Assembly: GCF_000716715.1 (NCBI RefSeq)
Contig: NZ_JNYJ01000038.1
Coordinates: 62,001-126,000 of the forward strand
Direction of reading: 5' to 3'
Source: Dactylosporangium aurantiacum
GTDB taxonomy: Bacteria > Actinomycetota > Actinomycetes > Mycobacteriales > Micromonosporaceae
DNA: 64,000 nucleotides
Part shown: piece after piece, positions 24,891 through 32,767 of the stretch
How the letters are laid out: each line of letters starts with the position of its first letter
Numbering within the stretch: position 1 is the first letter of the stretch
The notes under the pieces: generated by a model
The model's input: the letters and a program-made list of their open reading frames with translations, nothing else
The model's database searches: none
What the model was told of the DNA's origin: nothing
Program-made: the position numbers and the translations under genes

Positions 24891-26524
24891 GGGTACGGGT
24901 AGCCGGCGTACATCGGCACGGGCGGCGGGGGCGGCGGCACCACGACCGGCACCGGCACGACGGGGGTGGGCGGGGCGGCGAGCACCCGGACCATCCCGTC
25001 CGGGAAGGTGATGTGATACCGGCTGCCGTCCCACACCGCGTGCGGCGCCTGAGGATCGCGGCCGACGAAGACCTGCCGGTACGCGGCGAGCGCGGTGAGC
25101 AGCTGCCGCTCCTCGGCGAGCGCCTCCATGCGGCGGGCCGGTGTGGTGTCCAGGCCGCGGTGCAGGCCGTCGCGGAGCAGGGCGAGCTTCGTCGCGTCGA
25201 ACTGGAACGCCCGCATCGCCTTGGCGCCCGGGTCGCCGGCGACCCGCTTGGCCCAGCGGCGGGCGGACAGCCGCCGGCCGAGCGTGCCGAGCGCGGCCAC
25301 CTCCGGCGGGGAGAACCAGCCGGCCCGCGAGTACTCGGTGAGCATCCGCTCGGTGAGCTTGCCCTCGTTGGACCGCTGCCACAGGGCGAAGCCGACCATG
25401 CACAGGAAGATCGGCATCATGACGGCGAAGTAGCCGTACAGCAGCACCCAGGCGCTCGCGGACGCGATGACGGACATGGCGTTCCACGACCCGTGCAGCA
25501 GCATCGCGAGCAGCAGCCCGGCGATCGGGGCGAGCCAGCGCACGGCCTTCGTCGAGCTGCGCGACGCGATGCCGAGCCCGATGCCGGTCATGGACGTGAA
25601 GAGCGGGTGCGCGAAGCCGGTCATCAGGATGCGCACCACGAAGATGGCGACGAGGGCGACCGCGCCGTTGACCGGGCCGGCCTCCTCGGCGGTGTCGGCG
25701 TAGCCCTTGAAGCCGAGGTACAGGATGTTCTCGACCATCGCGAAGCCGGTCGCGGACAGTCCGCAGTAGACGATGCCGTCGATCAGGCCGGAGAACGCCC
25801 GCGGCCGCCGCCAGAACAGCAGGATCGGCCCGAGGGCCTTCATGCTCTCCTCGATGAGCGGCGCCACCAGCACCGCGACGATCGCCTCCGACAGGCCGAG
25901 CCGGTCCGCGAGCACCCCGCCGGCGGTGTTGACCACCAGCGCGACGGCGGTGGCCACGCAGGCGCCCCAGCCGAAGACGAAGACGAGATACCGGATGGGC
26001 TCCGGCTCGTACCGGTCGAGCCACAGGAAACAGAAGACCAGCAACGGCACGGGGATGACCGCGGCGGCGACCCCGATGACGAGCGCGGTCCATCCGCCGC
26101 TGAACCCGAAGAACGCCAGCAGCGCCACGCCGCAGGCCGCGATGCCGCCCATGACGCCGATGAGCGTCAGGAGCCGGCGGCGGTCGGAGCGCTTGGCGGG
26201 CGGCGCGGCGGCCAGGGCGAGGGCGGCGGTCGGGTACCGCTGCTCGCCGGTGTCGGGCGCGGAGTCCTCTGTGACGTTCGGCACGACCTCGGCACTGGCG
26301 GCGTGCCAGTCCTGCACCGACGGCTTGCCCAGCCCGACCGGGCCGTCCCCCGCCGCCGAGCCGGCCAGCGGCCCGGCCCAGGGCGACCGCTGCGCTGCTG
26401 GCGGCGCCGGCACGGCATCCGCGCCCGGCTGCGCGGACGGGCCACCGGGCCCGGACGCCGGTGGCGTGACGGCATCGGGGTTGCCGGGATCCGTCGGCGT
26501 CCCACCCGGCGGGAGTGCGGTCAT
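24881..26524 (-). CDS. PrsW-family intramembrane metalloprotease
   Basis: 547 residues. A long Pro/Ala-rich cytoplasmic N-terminus (about 110 residues) precedes about eight helices carrying the PrsW signatures: EE in PLIEESMKALGP, GFAMVENILY, AHPLFTSMTGIG and LLHGSWNAM. The C-terminal 160 residues are soluble and end in a Pro-rich tail. PrsW enzymes cleave membrane anti-sigma factors or other type II membrane proteins. No anti-sigma gene is adjacent. Confidence 0.87.
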   Translation of the reverse strand: MTALPPGGTPTDPGNPDAVTPPASGPGGPSAQPGADAVPAPPAAQRSPWAGPLAGSAAGDGPVGLGKPSVQDWHAASAEVVPNVTEDSAPDTGEQRYPTAALALAAAPPAKRSDRRRLLTLIGVMGGIAACGVALLAFFGFSGGWTALVIGVAAAVIPVPLLVFCFLWLDRYEPEPIRYLVFVFGWGACVATAVALVVNTAGGVLADRLGLSEAIVAVLVAPLIEESMKALGPILLFWRRPRAFSGLIDGIVYCGLSATGFAMVENILYLGFKGYADTAEEAGPVNGAVALVAIFVVRILMTGFAHPLFTSMTGIGLGIASRSSTKAVRWLAPIAGLLLAMLLHGSWNAMSVIASASAWVLLYGYFAVMMPIFLCMVGFALWQRSNEGKLTERMLTEYSRAGWFSPPEVAALGTLGRRLSARRWAKRVAGDPGAKAMRAFQFDATKLALLRDGLHRGLDTTPARRMEALAEERQLLTALAAYRQVFVGRDPQAPHAVWDGSRYHITFPDGMVRVLAAPPTPVVPVPVVVPPPPPPVPMYAGYPYPYR

Positions 26525-26543
26525 GGAGCAACCTTATCCGCGA

Positions 26544-26670
26544 TATCGTGAGCGCAGGTCATGAGTGCCAGCGCACAGCCCCGGCTTGCTGGCCGGCAAC
26601 CCTCGCGTTCGCGGCGGGGTGCCCCGGGTGATGACACGGTCCGGCACGCGGCGTGCCGGGCAAGCGCGAG
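26544..26670 (+). promoter_or_regulatory. SAM-IV-type riboswitch with promoter
   Basis: A -10-like TATCGT (26544-26549) precedes the aptamer (about 26557-26670). Diagnostic pieces in order are GGTCATGAGTGCCAGC, CCCCGGCTTGCTGGCCGGC, AACCCTC, GGCGGGGTGCCCCGGG, TGATGAC and the far pseudoknot piece GGGCAAGCGCGAG. They match the actinobacterial SAM-IV consensus as I remember it. It lies directly before the class-V aminotransferase, so SAM should switch that gene off. The ATG at 26565 lies inside the aptamer and is not a start. Confidence 0.88.
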
Positions 26671-26684
26671 CGGAGGACTCTGCC

Positions 26685-27932
26685 ATGTCCACGATCCTGT
26701 CCCCCGGTGATGTGAAGCTGCGCGACGGTCGCAGCGTCGACTTCGCCAACCTCGACGTCGCCGCGACCGCCCCGTGCCTGCGGGTCGTCGCCGACACCGT
26801 CGCCGAGCTCCTGCCGTTCTACGGCAGCGTCCACCGCGGTGCCGGTGCCCTGTCCGAGCGGTGCACCCGGGAGTACGAGCAGGCCAGGGAGACCGTCGCG
26901 GACTTCCTCGGCGGCCGCGACGGCGACACCGTCATTTTCACCCGCAACACCACCGACGCACTGAACCTGCTGGCCAGGGCGGTGCCGCCGGACTCGACGG
27001 TGGTCACGTTCGACGCCGAGCACCACGCGAACCTGCTGCCGTGGCGGCGCACGGTGCACCTGGAGGCGCCGCGCTCGCCGCAGGAGGCCGTCGCGGCGCT
27101 GGAGCGGGCCCTGCGCCGGCAGCGGCACGGCCTGGTCAGCGTGACCGCGGCGAGCAACGTGACCGGCGAGGTCTGGCCCGTCGCCGCGCTGGCCGAGGTG
27201 GCGCACCGCCACGGTGCCCGGATCGCGGTCGACGCGGCGCAGCTCGCCCCGCACGCGCCGGTCGACCTGACGGCGCTCGGCGCGGACTACGTCGCGTTCT
27301 CCGGCCACAAGCTGTACGCGCCGTTCGGCGCCGGGGTCCTCGCCGGCCGCGCCGACTGGCTGGACGCGGCCGAGCCGTACCTGGCCGGCGGCGGGGCCAG
27401 CGCCAACGTGGACGGCAGCTGCGCCGTCGACGGCGGCGTCAGCATCGGCGGGCCGGACCGGGGCATCGGCGTGCGGTGGGCCACCGGCCCGGCGCGGCAC
27501 GAGGCGGGCACCCCCAACCTGCTGGGCGCGGTCGCGCTCGCCGCCGCGTGCCGGGCCCTCGCCGCCGAGGGGCATCGCGAGCAGGCCGAGCGGGCGCTCG
27601 TCGCCCGGCTGCGGGCCGGGCTGGCCGAGCTGCCGCACGTGGAGGAGCTGCGGCTGTTCGGCCCCGACGCCGAGCGGGTCGGGATCGTGTCGTTCGCGGT
27701 GCTCGGCGAGGACCCCGGCGAGCTGGCCACCAGGCTCGGCCGGGACCACGGCATCGGGGTGCGGACCGGGCTGTTCTGCGCGCACCCGCTGACCCGGCGG
27801 CTGCTGGCGGAGGCGACGGCCCGGCTCGACCGGTCCGCGCCGGTGCCGGCTCAGGCGGTGCGGGCCAGTTTCGGGCTCGGCACGACCGAGGCGCACATCG
27901 ACCGGCTGCTCGACGCGCTGCGGCGCCGCTGA
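26685..27932 (+). CDS. Class V aminotransferase / cysteine desulfurase-like PLP enzyme
   Basis: 415 residues from ATG 26685 (GGAGG 8 bases upstream). Fold type I with the PLP-binding segment DAAQLAPHAPVDLTALGADYVAFSGHKLYAPFG (Lys in SGHK, about residue 210) and the HHANLLPW His region. No obvious mobile Cys loop like SufS or IscS is seen, although LFCAHPL near 365 could supply a Cys. Control by a SAM riboswitch points to sulfur amino acid or methionine metabolism. Substrate uncertain. Confidence 0.87.
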   Translation: MSTILSPGDVKLRDGRSVDFANLDVAATAPCLRVVADTVAELLPFYGSVHRGAGALSERCTREYEQARETVADFLGGRDGDTVIFTRNTTDALNLLARAVPPDSTVVTFDAEHHANLLPWRRTVHLEAPRSPQEAVAALERALRRQRHGLVSVTAASNVTGEVWPVAALAEVAHRHGARIAVDAAQLAPHAPVDLTALGADYVAFSGHKLYAPFGAGVLAGRADWLDAAEPYLAGGGASANVDGSCAVDGGVSIGGPDRGIGVRWATGPARHEAGTPNLLGAVALAAACRALAAEGHREQAERALVARLRAGLAELPHVEELRLFGPDAERVGIVSFAVLGEDPGELATRLGRDHGIGVRTGLFCAHPLTRRLLAEATARLDRSAPVPAQAVRASFGLGTTEAHIDRLLDALRRR

Positions 27933-27945
27933 GCCGCGGCCGGCG

Positions 27946-28779
27946 TCAGTAGCGCTCCTCGTACGCCTGCCGCGAACCGCACACCGAAGCCCGGCTGCAC
28001 GAACAGCGCGACCCGTCGGCGTCCATCCGGACGGTGACGGAGTCGCGCGGCACGCTGTGCCCGACGACCCGGCCCTCACCGTCCGGTGTGGACACCCGGG
28101 TGCCGACGGCCGGGGCGGTGGCCTGGAACTGCTGGTACAAGGGATGCTCGTACTTCAGGCAGCACATCAGCCGGCCGCAGGCGCCGGAGATGCGCAGCGG
28201 GTTGAGCGGCAGGTCCTGGTCCTTCGCCATGCGGATGGTGACCGGCTCGAAGTCGTTGAGGAACGTCGCGCAGCACAGGTCACGGCCGCACGATCCGATG
28301 CCGCCCTGCACGCGGGCCGAGTCGCGCGCCGAGAGCTGGCGCAGCTCCACCCGGCAGTGCAGGGTGGCGCCCAGGTCCCGTACCAGCGACCGGAAATCCA
28401 CCCGATGGGGTGCGGTGAAGTAGATCGTGGTCCGGGCGCCCTGGCCGCCGGACTGGTCCAGCACGTGGTCCACCGCGACGACCTTCATCGGCAGCTCGTG
28501 GTCGCGGATCAGCTTCTTCGCCGCCACCTTGGCCTCGGCCTTGCGCTTGCGCAGCAGCTCGTCGCGGCGCAGGTCCTCGTCGGCGGCCATCGCGACCAGG
28601 CGCGGGAAGCCGTCGGTGTCCTCGCTCACCCACTGCGCGGCCCAGACGCACTCGGCGACCTCGGGGCCGTCGTCGGTCGGGACCAGCACCCGGTCCCCCA
28701 CGCCCGGGCGGAACTCACCCGGGTCGAAATAGAACAGCCGCCCGTAGCGATTGAAGCTCACCGCGCACAGCATGCCCAT
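27946..28779 (-). CDS. ricT: RicT-like PSP1-domain protein
   Basis: 277 residues. PSP1 domain with conserved Cys motifs CGRDLCCATFL (about 175-185) and SGACGRLMCCLKYEH (about 203-217), the Fe-S-linked Cys of RicT/YaaT, which helps RNase Y-linked RNA maturation in Bacillus. The role in actinobacteria is not settled. TACTGT (28787-28792) lies 7 bases before ATG 28779, fixing the start. The tail has extra Cys (SRCSCSRASVCGS) not needed by the core domain. Confidence 0.88.
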   Translation of the reverse strand: MGMLCAVSFNRYGRLFYFDPGEFRPGVGDRVLVPTDDGPEVAECVWAAQWVSEDTDGFPRLVAMAADEDLRRDELLRKRKAEAKVAAKKLIRDHELPMKVVAVDHVLDQSGGQGARTTIYFTAPHRVDFRSLVRDLGATLHCRVELRQLSARDSARVQGGIGSCGRDLCCATFLNDFEPVTIRMAKDQDLPLNPLRISGACGRLMCCLKYEHPLYQQFQATAPAVGTRVSTPDGEGRVVGHSVPRDSVTVRMDADGSRCSCSRASVCGSRQAYEERY

Positions 28780-28900
28780 GGGTTGCACAGTAACGCGGGT
28801 CACTGCCAGTTCCATATGCCCTGCGGCTATCGCCCTGGAAAGTCCATTTTGGTGTACCCCGTAGCTATTCCAACTACTTCGTCGTTACTAGTGCGGATGA

Positions 28901-28974
28901 GCCCGCAAAACGGGCCGTAACTCCGGCCGGAAAGGGCTCGTTGGGGGCAGCAGTGGCACGCCCCCCGGCGAGCC
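28901..28974 (+). promoter_or_regulatory. Structured 5' leader of the LPXTG gene
   Basis: GCCCG-CAAAA-CGGGC (28901-28915) is followed by a two-tier stem: GGCTCG (28935-28940) with CGAGCC (28969-28974), enclosing GGGGGC (28943-28948) with GCCCCC (28960-28965). It matches no riboswitch class I can name. Confidence 0.35.
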
Positions 28975-29008
28975 ACCCCCGTACTCCCGGTCTCGGAGGA
29001 CCTCAAGC

Positions 29009-30592
29009 ATGACGTCTCCTGTTGCTTCCGCATGCCCGAAAACAGCCCGGACCTTTGCCGCCCTCGCCGCAACGGCGCTGGTCGCAGCGTTGAGCCCGGT
29101 CGCGTTAGCGGCACCGGCGGGGGCGGCACCGGCCGACGCGGCCTGCCCGGAGGGCTTCGGTGCCACCGCCGCCAGCAGTACCCTCGCGCTGGGGCGCATC
29201 GACCTGCGTGCCGCCGGCCTGTCCAACACGGTCCTGCCCGAGCTGCGGGTGGCGACCACCCATTCGGGTGTCGCCGGTGGTGCGCTGCGGGCCGCCGCCG
29301 ACGCCCGTTACCTCCGCAGCAGCGGCGACCTGCCGGCCGGGGTGCTCGGGCCGCGGGCGTACCAGCAGGCGCCGCCCTCCCACGACCAGCCCGACACCGT
29401 GAACGTCGCCGGCGTCGACCTCGGCGCGCTGCGGCTCGGCGCCGGCGGCCTGCGCGCCCAGGCGTCGTGGAAGGACGCCGGGCGTTGCACCACCGCCGAC
29501 GGCCCGCGCGCCGCGTCGTCGGCCACGCTGGCCGGGCTGACCGTGCTGCCGGGCCGCGACGGCCGGGCGCTGCTGCGGATCAACGCCGTCGAGAGCGCCA
29601 CGGTCACCGGTGTCGGCTCGGCGGGTGGCCGGCCCGCCGCGACCGCCGCCGCCACCGGCGGCATCGCCGACTTCAAGCTCCTCGACCACGGCCCCTCCAC
29701 CATCGGGGTCCGCGTGGTCAGCCCGCCGTCGCTGCGCGTGCTGGCCGGCGCCACGAAGACGGTCGACTACACCGCTCCCGTCCTGGAGATCACCGTCCCC
29801 GGCCAGGCGCCGACCCGGGTGTCGTCGGCGGGCTCGCACGTCGACGTGGTGGTGCCGGTCGACGCGGCGAGCACCGAGGCCGCCGCGGACCTGGCCCGCA
29901 CCGAGAACCTCCCGCTGCTGGGCGGCCTGCCGCTGCTGGAGCTGCTGACCGGCGTCACCGGCGCGCTGTCCGGCACGGTGGGCGGCGCGGCCGCGGTCGT
30001 GCCGGGCGTGGACCTCAACGGCGTGCTGGGTGCGCTGCCCGGCCTGCCGGCCGTGGGTGGCCTGCTCGGCGCCACTCCTCCCACCGAGTCGTCGTCCTCC
30101 TCGACGCCGGCGCGGGTGGTGGTGCTGCGGGTCGAGCTCGGCGCGGTCGAGAAGCAGTTCAGCTCCACCGGCGTGTACGCGAAGGCCGCGTCGGTGCGGG
30201 TCAAGCTGATCTCCCGCTCCACGTGGAAGTCCACCGGCGGGTACGGCCACGGCGGCTCCGGCCCGGCGGACCAGACGGCGCTGATCGACCTGGGCGTATG
30301 CACGCTGGAGACCGCCGCCGCGGCGCCCAAGGCCCCGGCCGGGCCCGGCTCGACCACCACGCCGTCGGACTCCGACGGCGGCTACGGGCCGGACGACGAC
30401 GATGACGACGACGGCTACGGTCACCACGGCGGCGGCGGCGGTACGGGCGGCACCGGCGGCGGCAGCACCAGCGGCGGTGGCACCGGCCTTCCCGTCACGG
30501 GAAGCAACGTGGCCCTGATGCTCGGCGGTGGCGTCCTGCTGGTTGTCGGGGGCCGGCTCCTGCAGATCCTGGCGCGCCGCAGGGCGGCCTGA
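29009..30592 (+). CDS. LPXTG-anchored secreted surface protein
   Basis: 527 residues. A signal peptide of about 41 residues ends in APAGAA. Next come a beta-rich exported domain with repeated TVxGVGSA/GIADFKLLD-type strands (resembling SCO1860-like choice-of-anchor proteins), an Asp-run linker (DDDDDDDGYG), a Gly-rich stretch, then LPVTGSN, a hydrophobic helix and RRRAA. Sortase should cut after the Thr and attach it to peptidoglycan. GGAGG precedes the ATG by 8 bases. No sortase gene is nearby. Confidence 0.85.
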   Translation: MTSPVASACPKTARTFAALAATALVAALSPVALAAPAGAAPADAACPEGFGATAASSTLALGRIDLRAAGLSNTVLPELRVATTHSGVAGGALRAAADARYLRSSGDLPAGVLGPRAYQQAPPSHDQPDTVNVAGVDLGALRLGAGGLRAQASWKDAGRCTTADGPRAASSATLAGLTVLPGRDGRALLRINAVESATVTGVGSAGGRPAATAAATGGIADFKLLDHGPSTIGVRVVSPPSLRVLAGATKTVDYTAPVLEITVPGQAPTRVSSAGSHVDVVVPVDAASTEAAADLARTENLPLLGGLPLLELLTGVTGALSGTVGGAAAVVPGVDLNGVLGALPGLPAVGGLLGATPPTESSSSSTPARVVVLRVELGAVEKQFSSTGVYAKAASVRVKLISRSTWKSTGGYGHGGSGPADQTALIDLGVCTLETAAAAPKAPAGPGSTTTPSDSDGGYGPDDDDDDDGYGHHGGGGGTGGTGGGSTSGGGTGLPVTGSNVALMLGGGVLLVVGGRLLQILARRRAA

Positions 30593-30603
30593 GAGACCCC
30601 TTC

Positions 30604-30650
30604 GCCGCCCGTGCAGTCCGTTCGCGGACTGCCCGGGCGGCGCTGTTTTT
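30604..30650 (+). terminator. Rho-independent terminator
   Basis: GCCGCCCG and GCAGTCCG pair with CGGACTGC and CGGGCGGC around a TTCG tetraloop (30621-30624). The stem is followed by GCTG and five T. Textbook terminator, 12 bases after the LPXTG gene. Confidence 0.9.
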
Positions 30651-30664
30651 GCTGGTGGCGGGGC

Positions 30665-30705
30665 TGTGGATAACAGCCTGTGGATAACTCGGGAGGTTAT
30701 CCACA
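30665..30705. other. Cluster of three perfect DnaA boxes
   Basis: TGTGGATAA at 30665-30673 and 30679-30687, and its complement TTATCCACA at 30697-30705. The last two sit in a 14-base perfect inverted repeat. The region is not oriC (no dnaA/dnaN, too few boxes). It could titrate DnaA or mark a regulatory site. Confidence 0.7.
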
Positions 30706-31003
30706 GGCTGGGGACAGTGGTTTGCGCTGGGGCGTGGCCACCGCGATGCTGGTGGGGACGGGGCGCTTCGGCGGCAGGGCGCCGCCGGGCGCTGGCCGCC
30801 AGGGAGACGGCCGGGTGGTGGTGAGAGCGGCCGGGCGGTGAGAGCCGGCCCGACGCCCTTGGGGCGCTGCGCAGGGGTGGATGGCGAGGGCCCGCGGCCG
30901 GGTTGGGGCAGCGGCGGGCTCAGCAGTGGGTGGCGAAACTCGGCGCGCGGGTGGGCGGCCGATGTCAGCGGCGGGGGCTGGCTGCGATCCGGCGAGGGTG
31001 GCG
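30706..31003. other. Non-coding GC-rich stretch
   Basis: No gene is convincing here. The plus-strand frames lack start signals and read as Gly/Arg/Ala filler. The sequence is rich in GGCG runs and leads into the tandem repeat. Confidence 0.45.
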
Positions 31004-31106
31004 AGGCGACGCCAGATGGCCAGGCGACGCCCAGATGGGCAGGCAACGCCAAGGGGGCAGGCAACGCCAAGGGGGCAGGCGACGCCAAGGGGGCAGGCGA
31101 CGCCAG
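31004..31106. repeat. 18-bp tandem repeat, six copies
   Basis: AGGC(G/A)ACGCC recurs at 31004, 31022, 31041, 31059, 31077 and 31095 (period 18, once 19), with variable CAGATGG or AAGGGGGC spacers. It lies just downstream of the 78-residue gene. Confidence 0.8.
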
Positions 31107-31124
31107 GTAATGACGGGGGCTTGG

Positions 31125-31361
31125 TCAGGCGGCCACGGGGGCGTGCTGGCGGCGGAGTTCGGCGGCGAACTGTCCGGCGGCGGTGGCGATGCGTTCGGCG
31201 CCGAGGATGGCCTGTTCCCAGGTGCCGCAGAGGCCGGAGCCGAACTCGATCTGCACGTCGCCGTCGTCGACCAGGAGGATGGGGTCGCCTTCGTCTTCGG
31301 TGATGACGGTGCGGATGGCGCGCAGGTCGAGGGTGACGATGGGGAAGAGTTCGTCGTCCAT
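31125..31361 (-). CDS. Small conserved acidic protein, divergent from GntR
   Basis: 78 residues from MDDELFPIV: acidic N-terminal beta strands (IVTLDLRAIRTVITEDEGDPILLVDDGDVQIEFGSG) then a helix (WEQAILGAERIATAAGQFAAELRRQ). No named domain. The divergent placement with a GntR gene, across about 275 bases, suggests a shared control region. Function unknown. Confidence 0.65.
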   Translation of the reverse strand: MDDELFPIVTLDLRAIRTVITEDEGDPILLVDDGDVQIEFGSGLCGTWEQAILGAERIATAAGQFAAELRRQHAPVAA

Positions 31362-31635
31362 GGTTGGCTCCGATCGGCCTGCCGGATGCACCGGGGAAGC
31401 GGGACTCCAGGAGAAGGGGTGTTACACCCCCGGAACAGCGGGAACAGCAGGGAAAGGGTGCTGTGCCGGGTTCTGGATGGGGTGCGACGCCGTGCGGCTC
31501 GCAGCGTCGTGGGACGGCGCCGCACCCCGGACTGGGTGGCGCGAAACCGGACCGCCCAGCCCGGTCCCGCGCCTGGCGCCAACATTAGCAGTAGTAGCCA
31601 TAAGGCCACAATCTCTGTTGCCGATTGGCCTTCAT

Positions 31636-32037
31636 ATGGTCGCGGTCATGATCTCCCGGAGTTCGGGCCTGGCACTCTATCTGCAGGTTGCGGACGCGAT
31701 CCGGCAGAAGATCGTCAGTGGTGAGATGGCTCCGGGGAGCCTGTTGCCCTCGGAGAAGTATCTGGCCGAGGAGTATGACGTCGGCCGGGACACGATCCGC
31801 GACGCCATGGCCTATCTGCGCAGTGAAGGGCTCGTCGAGAGCAAGCGGGGCTACCGCAGCCGCGTGCGGACGAACGCGCCGCGCGAGCGGATCTGGTTGC
31901 ACCAGGGCGAGGTCGTGTGGGCGCGCATGCCCACTCCGCAGGAGAAGAAGGAGCACGGCCTCGGTGACGGGGTGCCCGTGCTGGTGGTGGGCGACAAGAC
32001 GTACCCCGCGGACCGCTTCGAGTTCGGCCGCGAGTAA
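31636..32037 (+). CDS. GntR-family regulator, short form
   Basis: 133 residues from ATG 31636 (or 31648). An N-terminal GntR winged helix (YLQVADAIRQKIVSGEMAPGSLLPSEKYLAEEYDVGRDTIRDAMAYLRSEGLV) is followed by a tail of only about 50 residues, too short for a FadR or UTRA ligand domain. Likely a local regulator of the divergent small gene or itself. Target unknown. Confidence 0.85.
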   Translation: MVAVMISRSSGLALYLQVADAIRQKIVSGEMAPGSLLPSEKYLAEEYDVGRDTIRDAMAYLRSEGLVESKRGYRSRVRTNAPRERIWLHQGEVVWARMPTPQEKKEHGLGDGVPVLVVGDKTYPADRFEFGRE

Positions 32038-32126
32038 GGCACCGCGTAAGCGCCGCAGCAAGGCACCGCGTGAGCGCCGCCAGCAAGACGCCGCGTGAGC
32101 GCGGTCAGTAAGACGCCGTGCCCAGG
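32036..32126. repeat. 25-bp tandem repeat after GntR
   Basis: Units AAGGCACCGCGTAAGCGCCG..., starting at 32036, 32060, 32085 and 32110 (the last partial), spread from the GntR stop codon into the intergenic space. Confidence 0.75.
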
Positions 32127-32217
32127 CGACGCGCGGGAAAGCAACCCCACCGGCGTGCCCGCGGCAGTAACACGGATCACCCGTAATTGACTTGGCGAAC
32201 TCCGCCCCGCGAACCGA

Positions 32218-32232
32218 TGCTTGTGCCAAGCA
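32218..32232. promoter_or_regulatory. Probable MarR operator
   Basis: TGCTTG-TGC-CAAGCA, a perfect 6-base inverted repeat, 28 bases before the MarR start; a fitting site for autoregulation. Confidence 0.5.
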
Positions 32233-32260
32233 AGTATCTGTGCGCAGAGGACGAGGGGCC

Positions 32261-32767
32261 GTGGACGAGGACGCCGAGCAGGCCGAGCATGCCGAGCATG
32301 CCGCCATCGGGCGGCAGGTGGGGCGGTTCATCCGCCTGTCGGAGCGGCTCTTCGCCACGCTCAAGTGGAGTGACGCGGGGCGGGGGCTCGAGCGGCCGGC
32401 GTACATGCTGCTGAGCCGGATCGCGGTCGACGGGCCGTTCCGGCTGTCGGCCCTGGCCACCGACGTCGCGCTGGACCTGTCGACGGTCAGCCGGCAGATC
32501 GGTGCCCTGGAGGCGGCGGGGCTGGTGCGTCGCGCGACGGATCCGACCGATCGCCGGGCGAGCCTGGTGGAGGTCACCGACCTCGGGCGGGACGTGTTCG
32601 AGGAGAACCGGGCCCGCTGGATCGCCATCTGGCAGGAGTTGCTCGCCGGGTGGACGCCCGAGGAGCGCCAGATCTTCGCCGCACTCTTCACGCAACTCAA
32701 CCAATCGCTCGCCGAAAGGTTGCCCAGCACCGAAAAAGGCACCACCTCCGAAAGGGACGCTCGATGA
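32261..32767 (+). CDS. MarR-family transcriptional regulator
   Basis: 168 residues from GTG 32261 (GAGGACGAGG upstream). MarR winged helix: LSALATDVALDLSTVSRQIGALEAAGLVRRATDPTDRRASLVEVTDLGR with the wing Asp-Arg pair. A palindrome precedes it, and its stop overlaps the exporter start (ATGA). This is the classic arrangement of a ligand-released repressor controlling a drug efflux pump. Confidence 0.9.
   Translation: MDEDAEQAEHAEHAAIGRQVGRFIRLSERLFATLKWSDAGRGLERPAYMLLSRIAVDGPFRLSALATDVALDLSTVSRQIGALEAAGLVRRATDPTDRRASLVEVTDLGRDVFEENRARWIAIWQELLAGWTPEERQIFAALFTQLNQSLAERLPSTEKGTTSERDAR

Noticed and set aside
26565..26684. N-terminal extension of the class-V aminotransferase from ATG 26565
   Set aside because: The ATG lies inside the SAM-IV aptamer; GGAGG and family alignment favour 26685.
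30665..30705. Chromosomal origin oriC
   Set aside because: Only three DnaA boxes and no dnaA, dnaN or rpmH nearby.
31004..31106. CRISPR array or small IS ends
   Set aside because: Short head-to-tail repeats without spacers, and no transposase.
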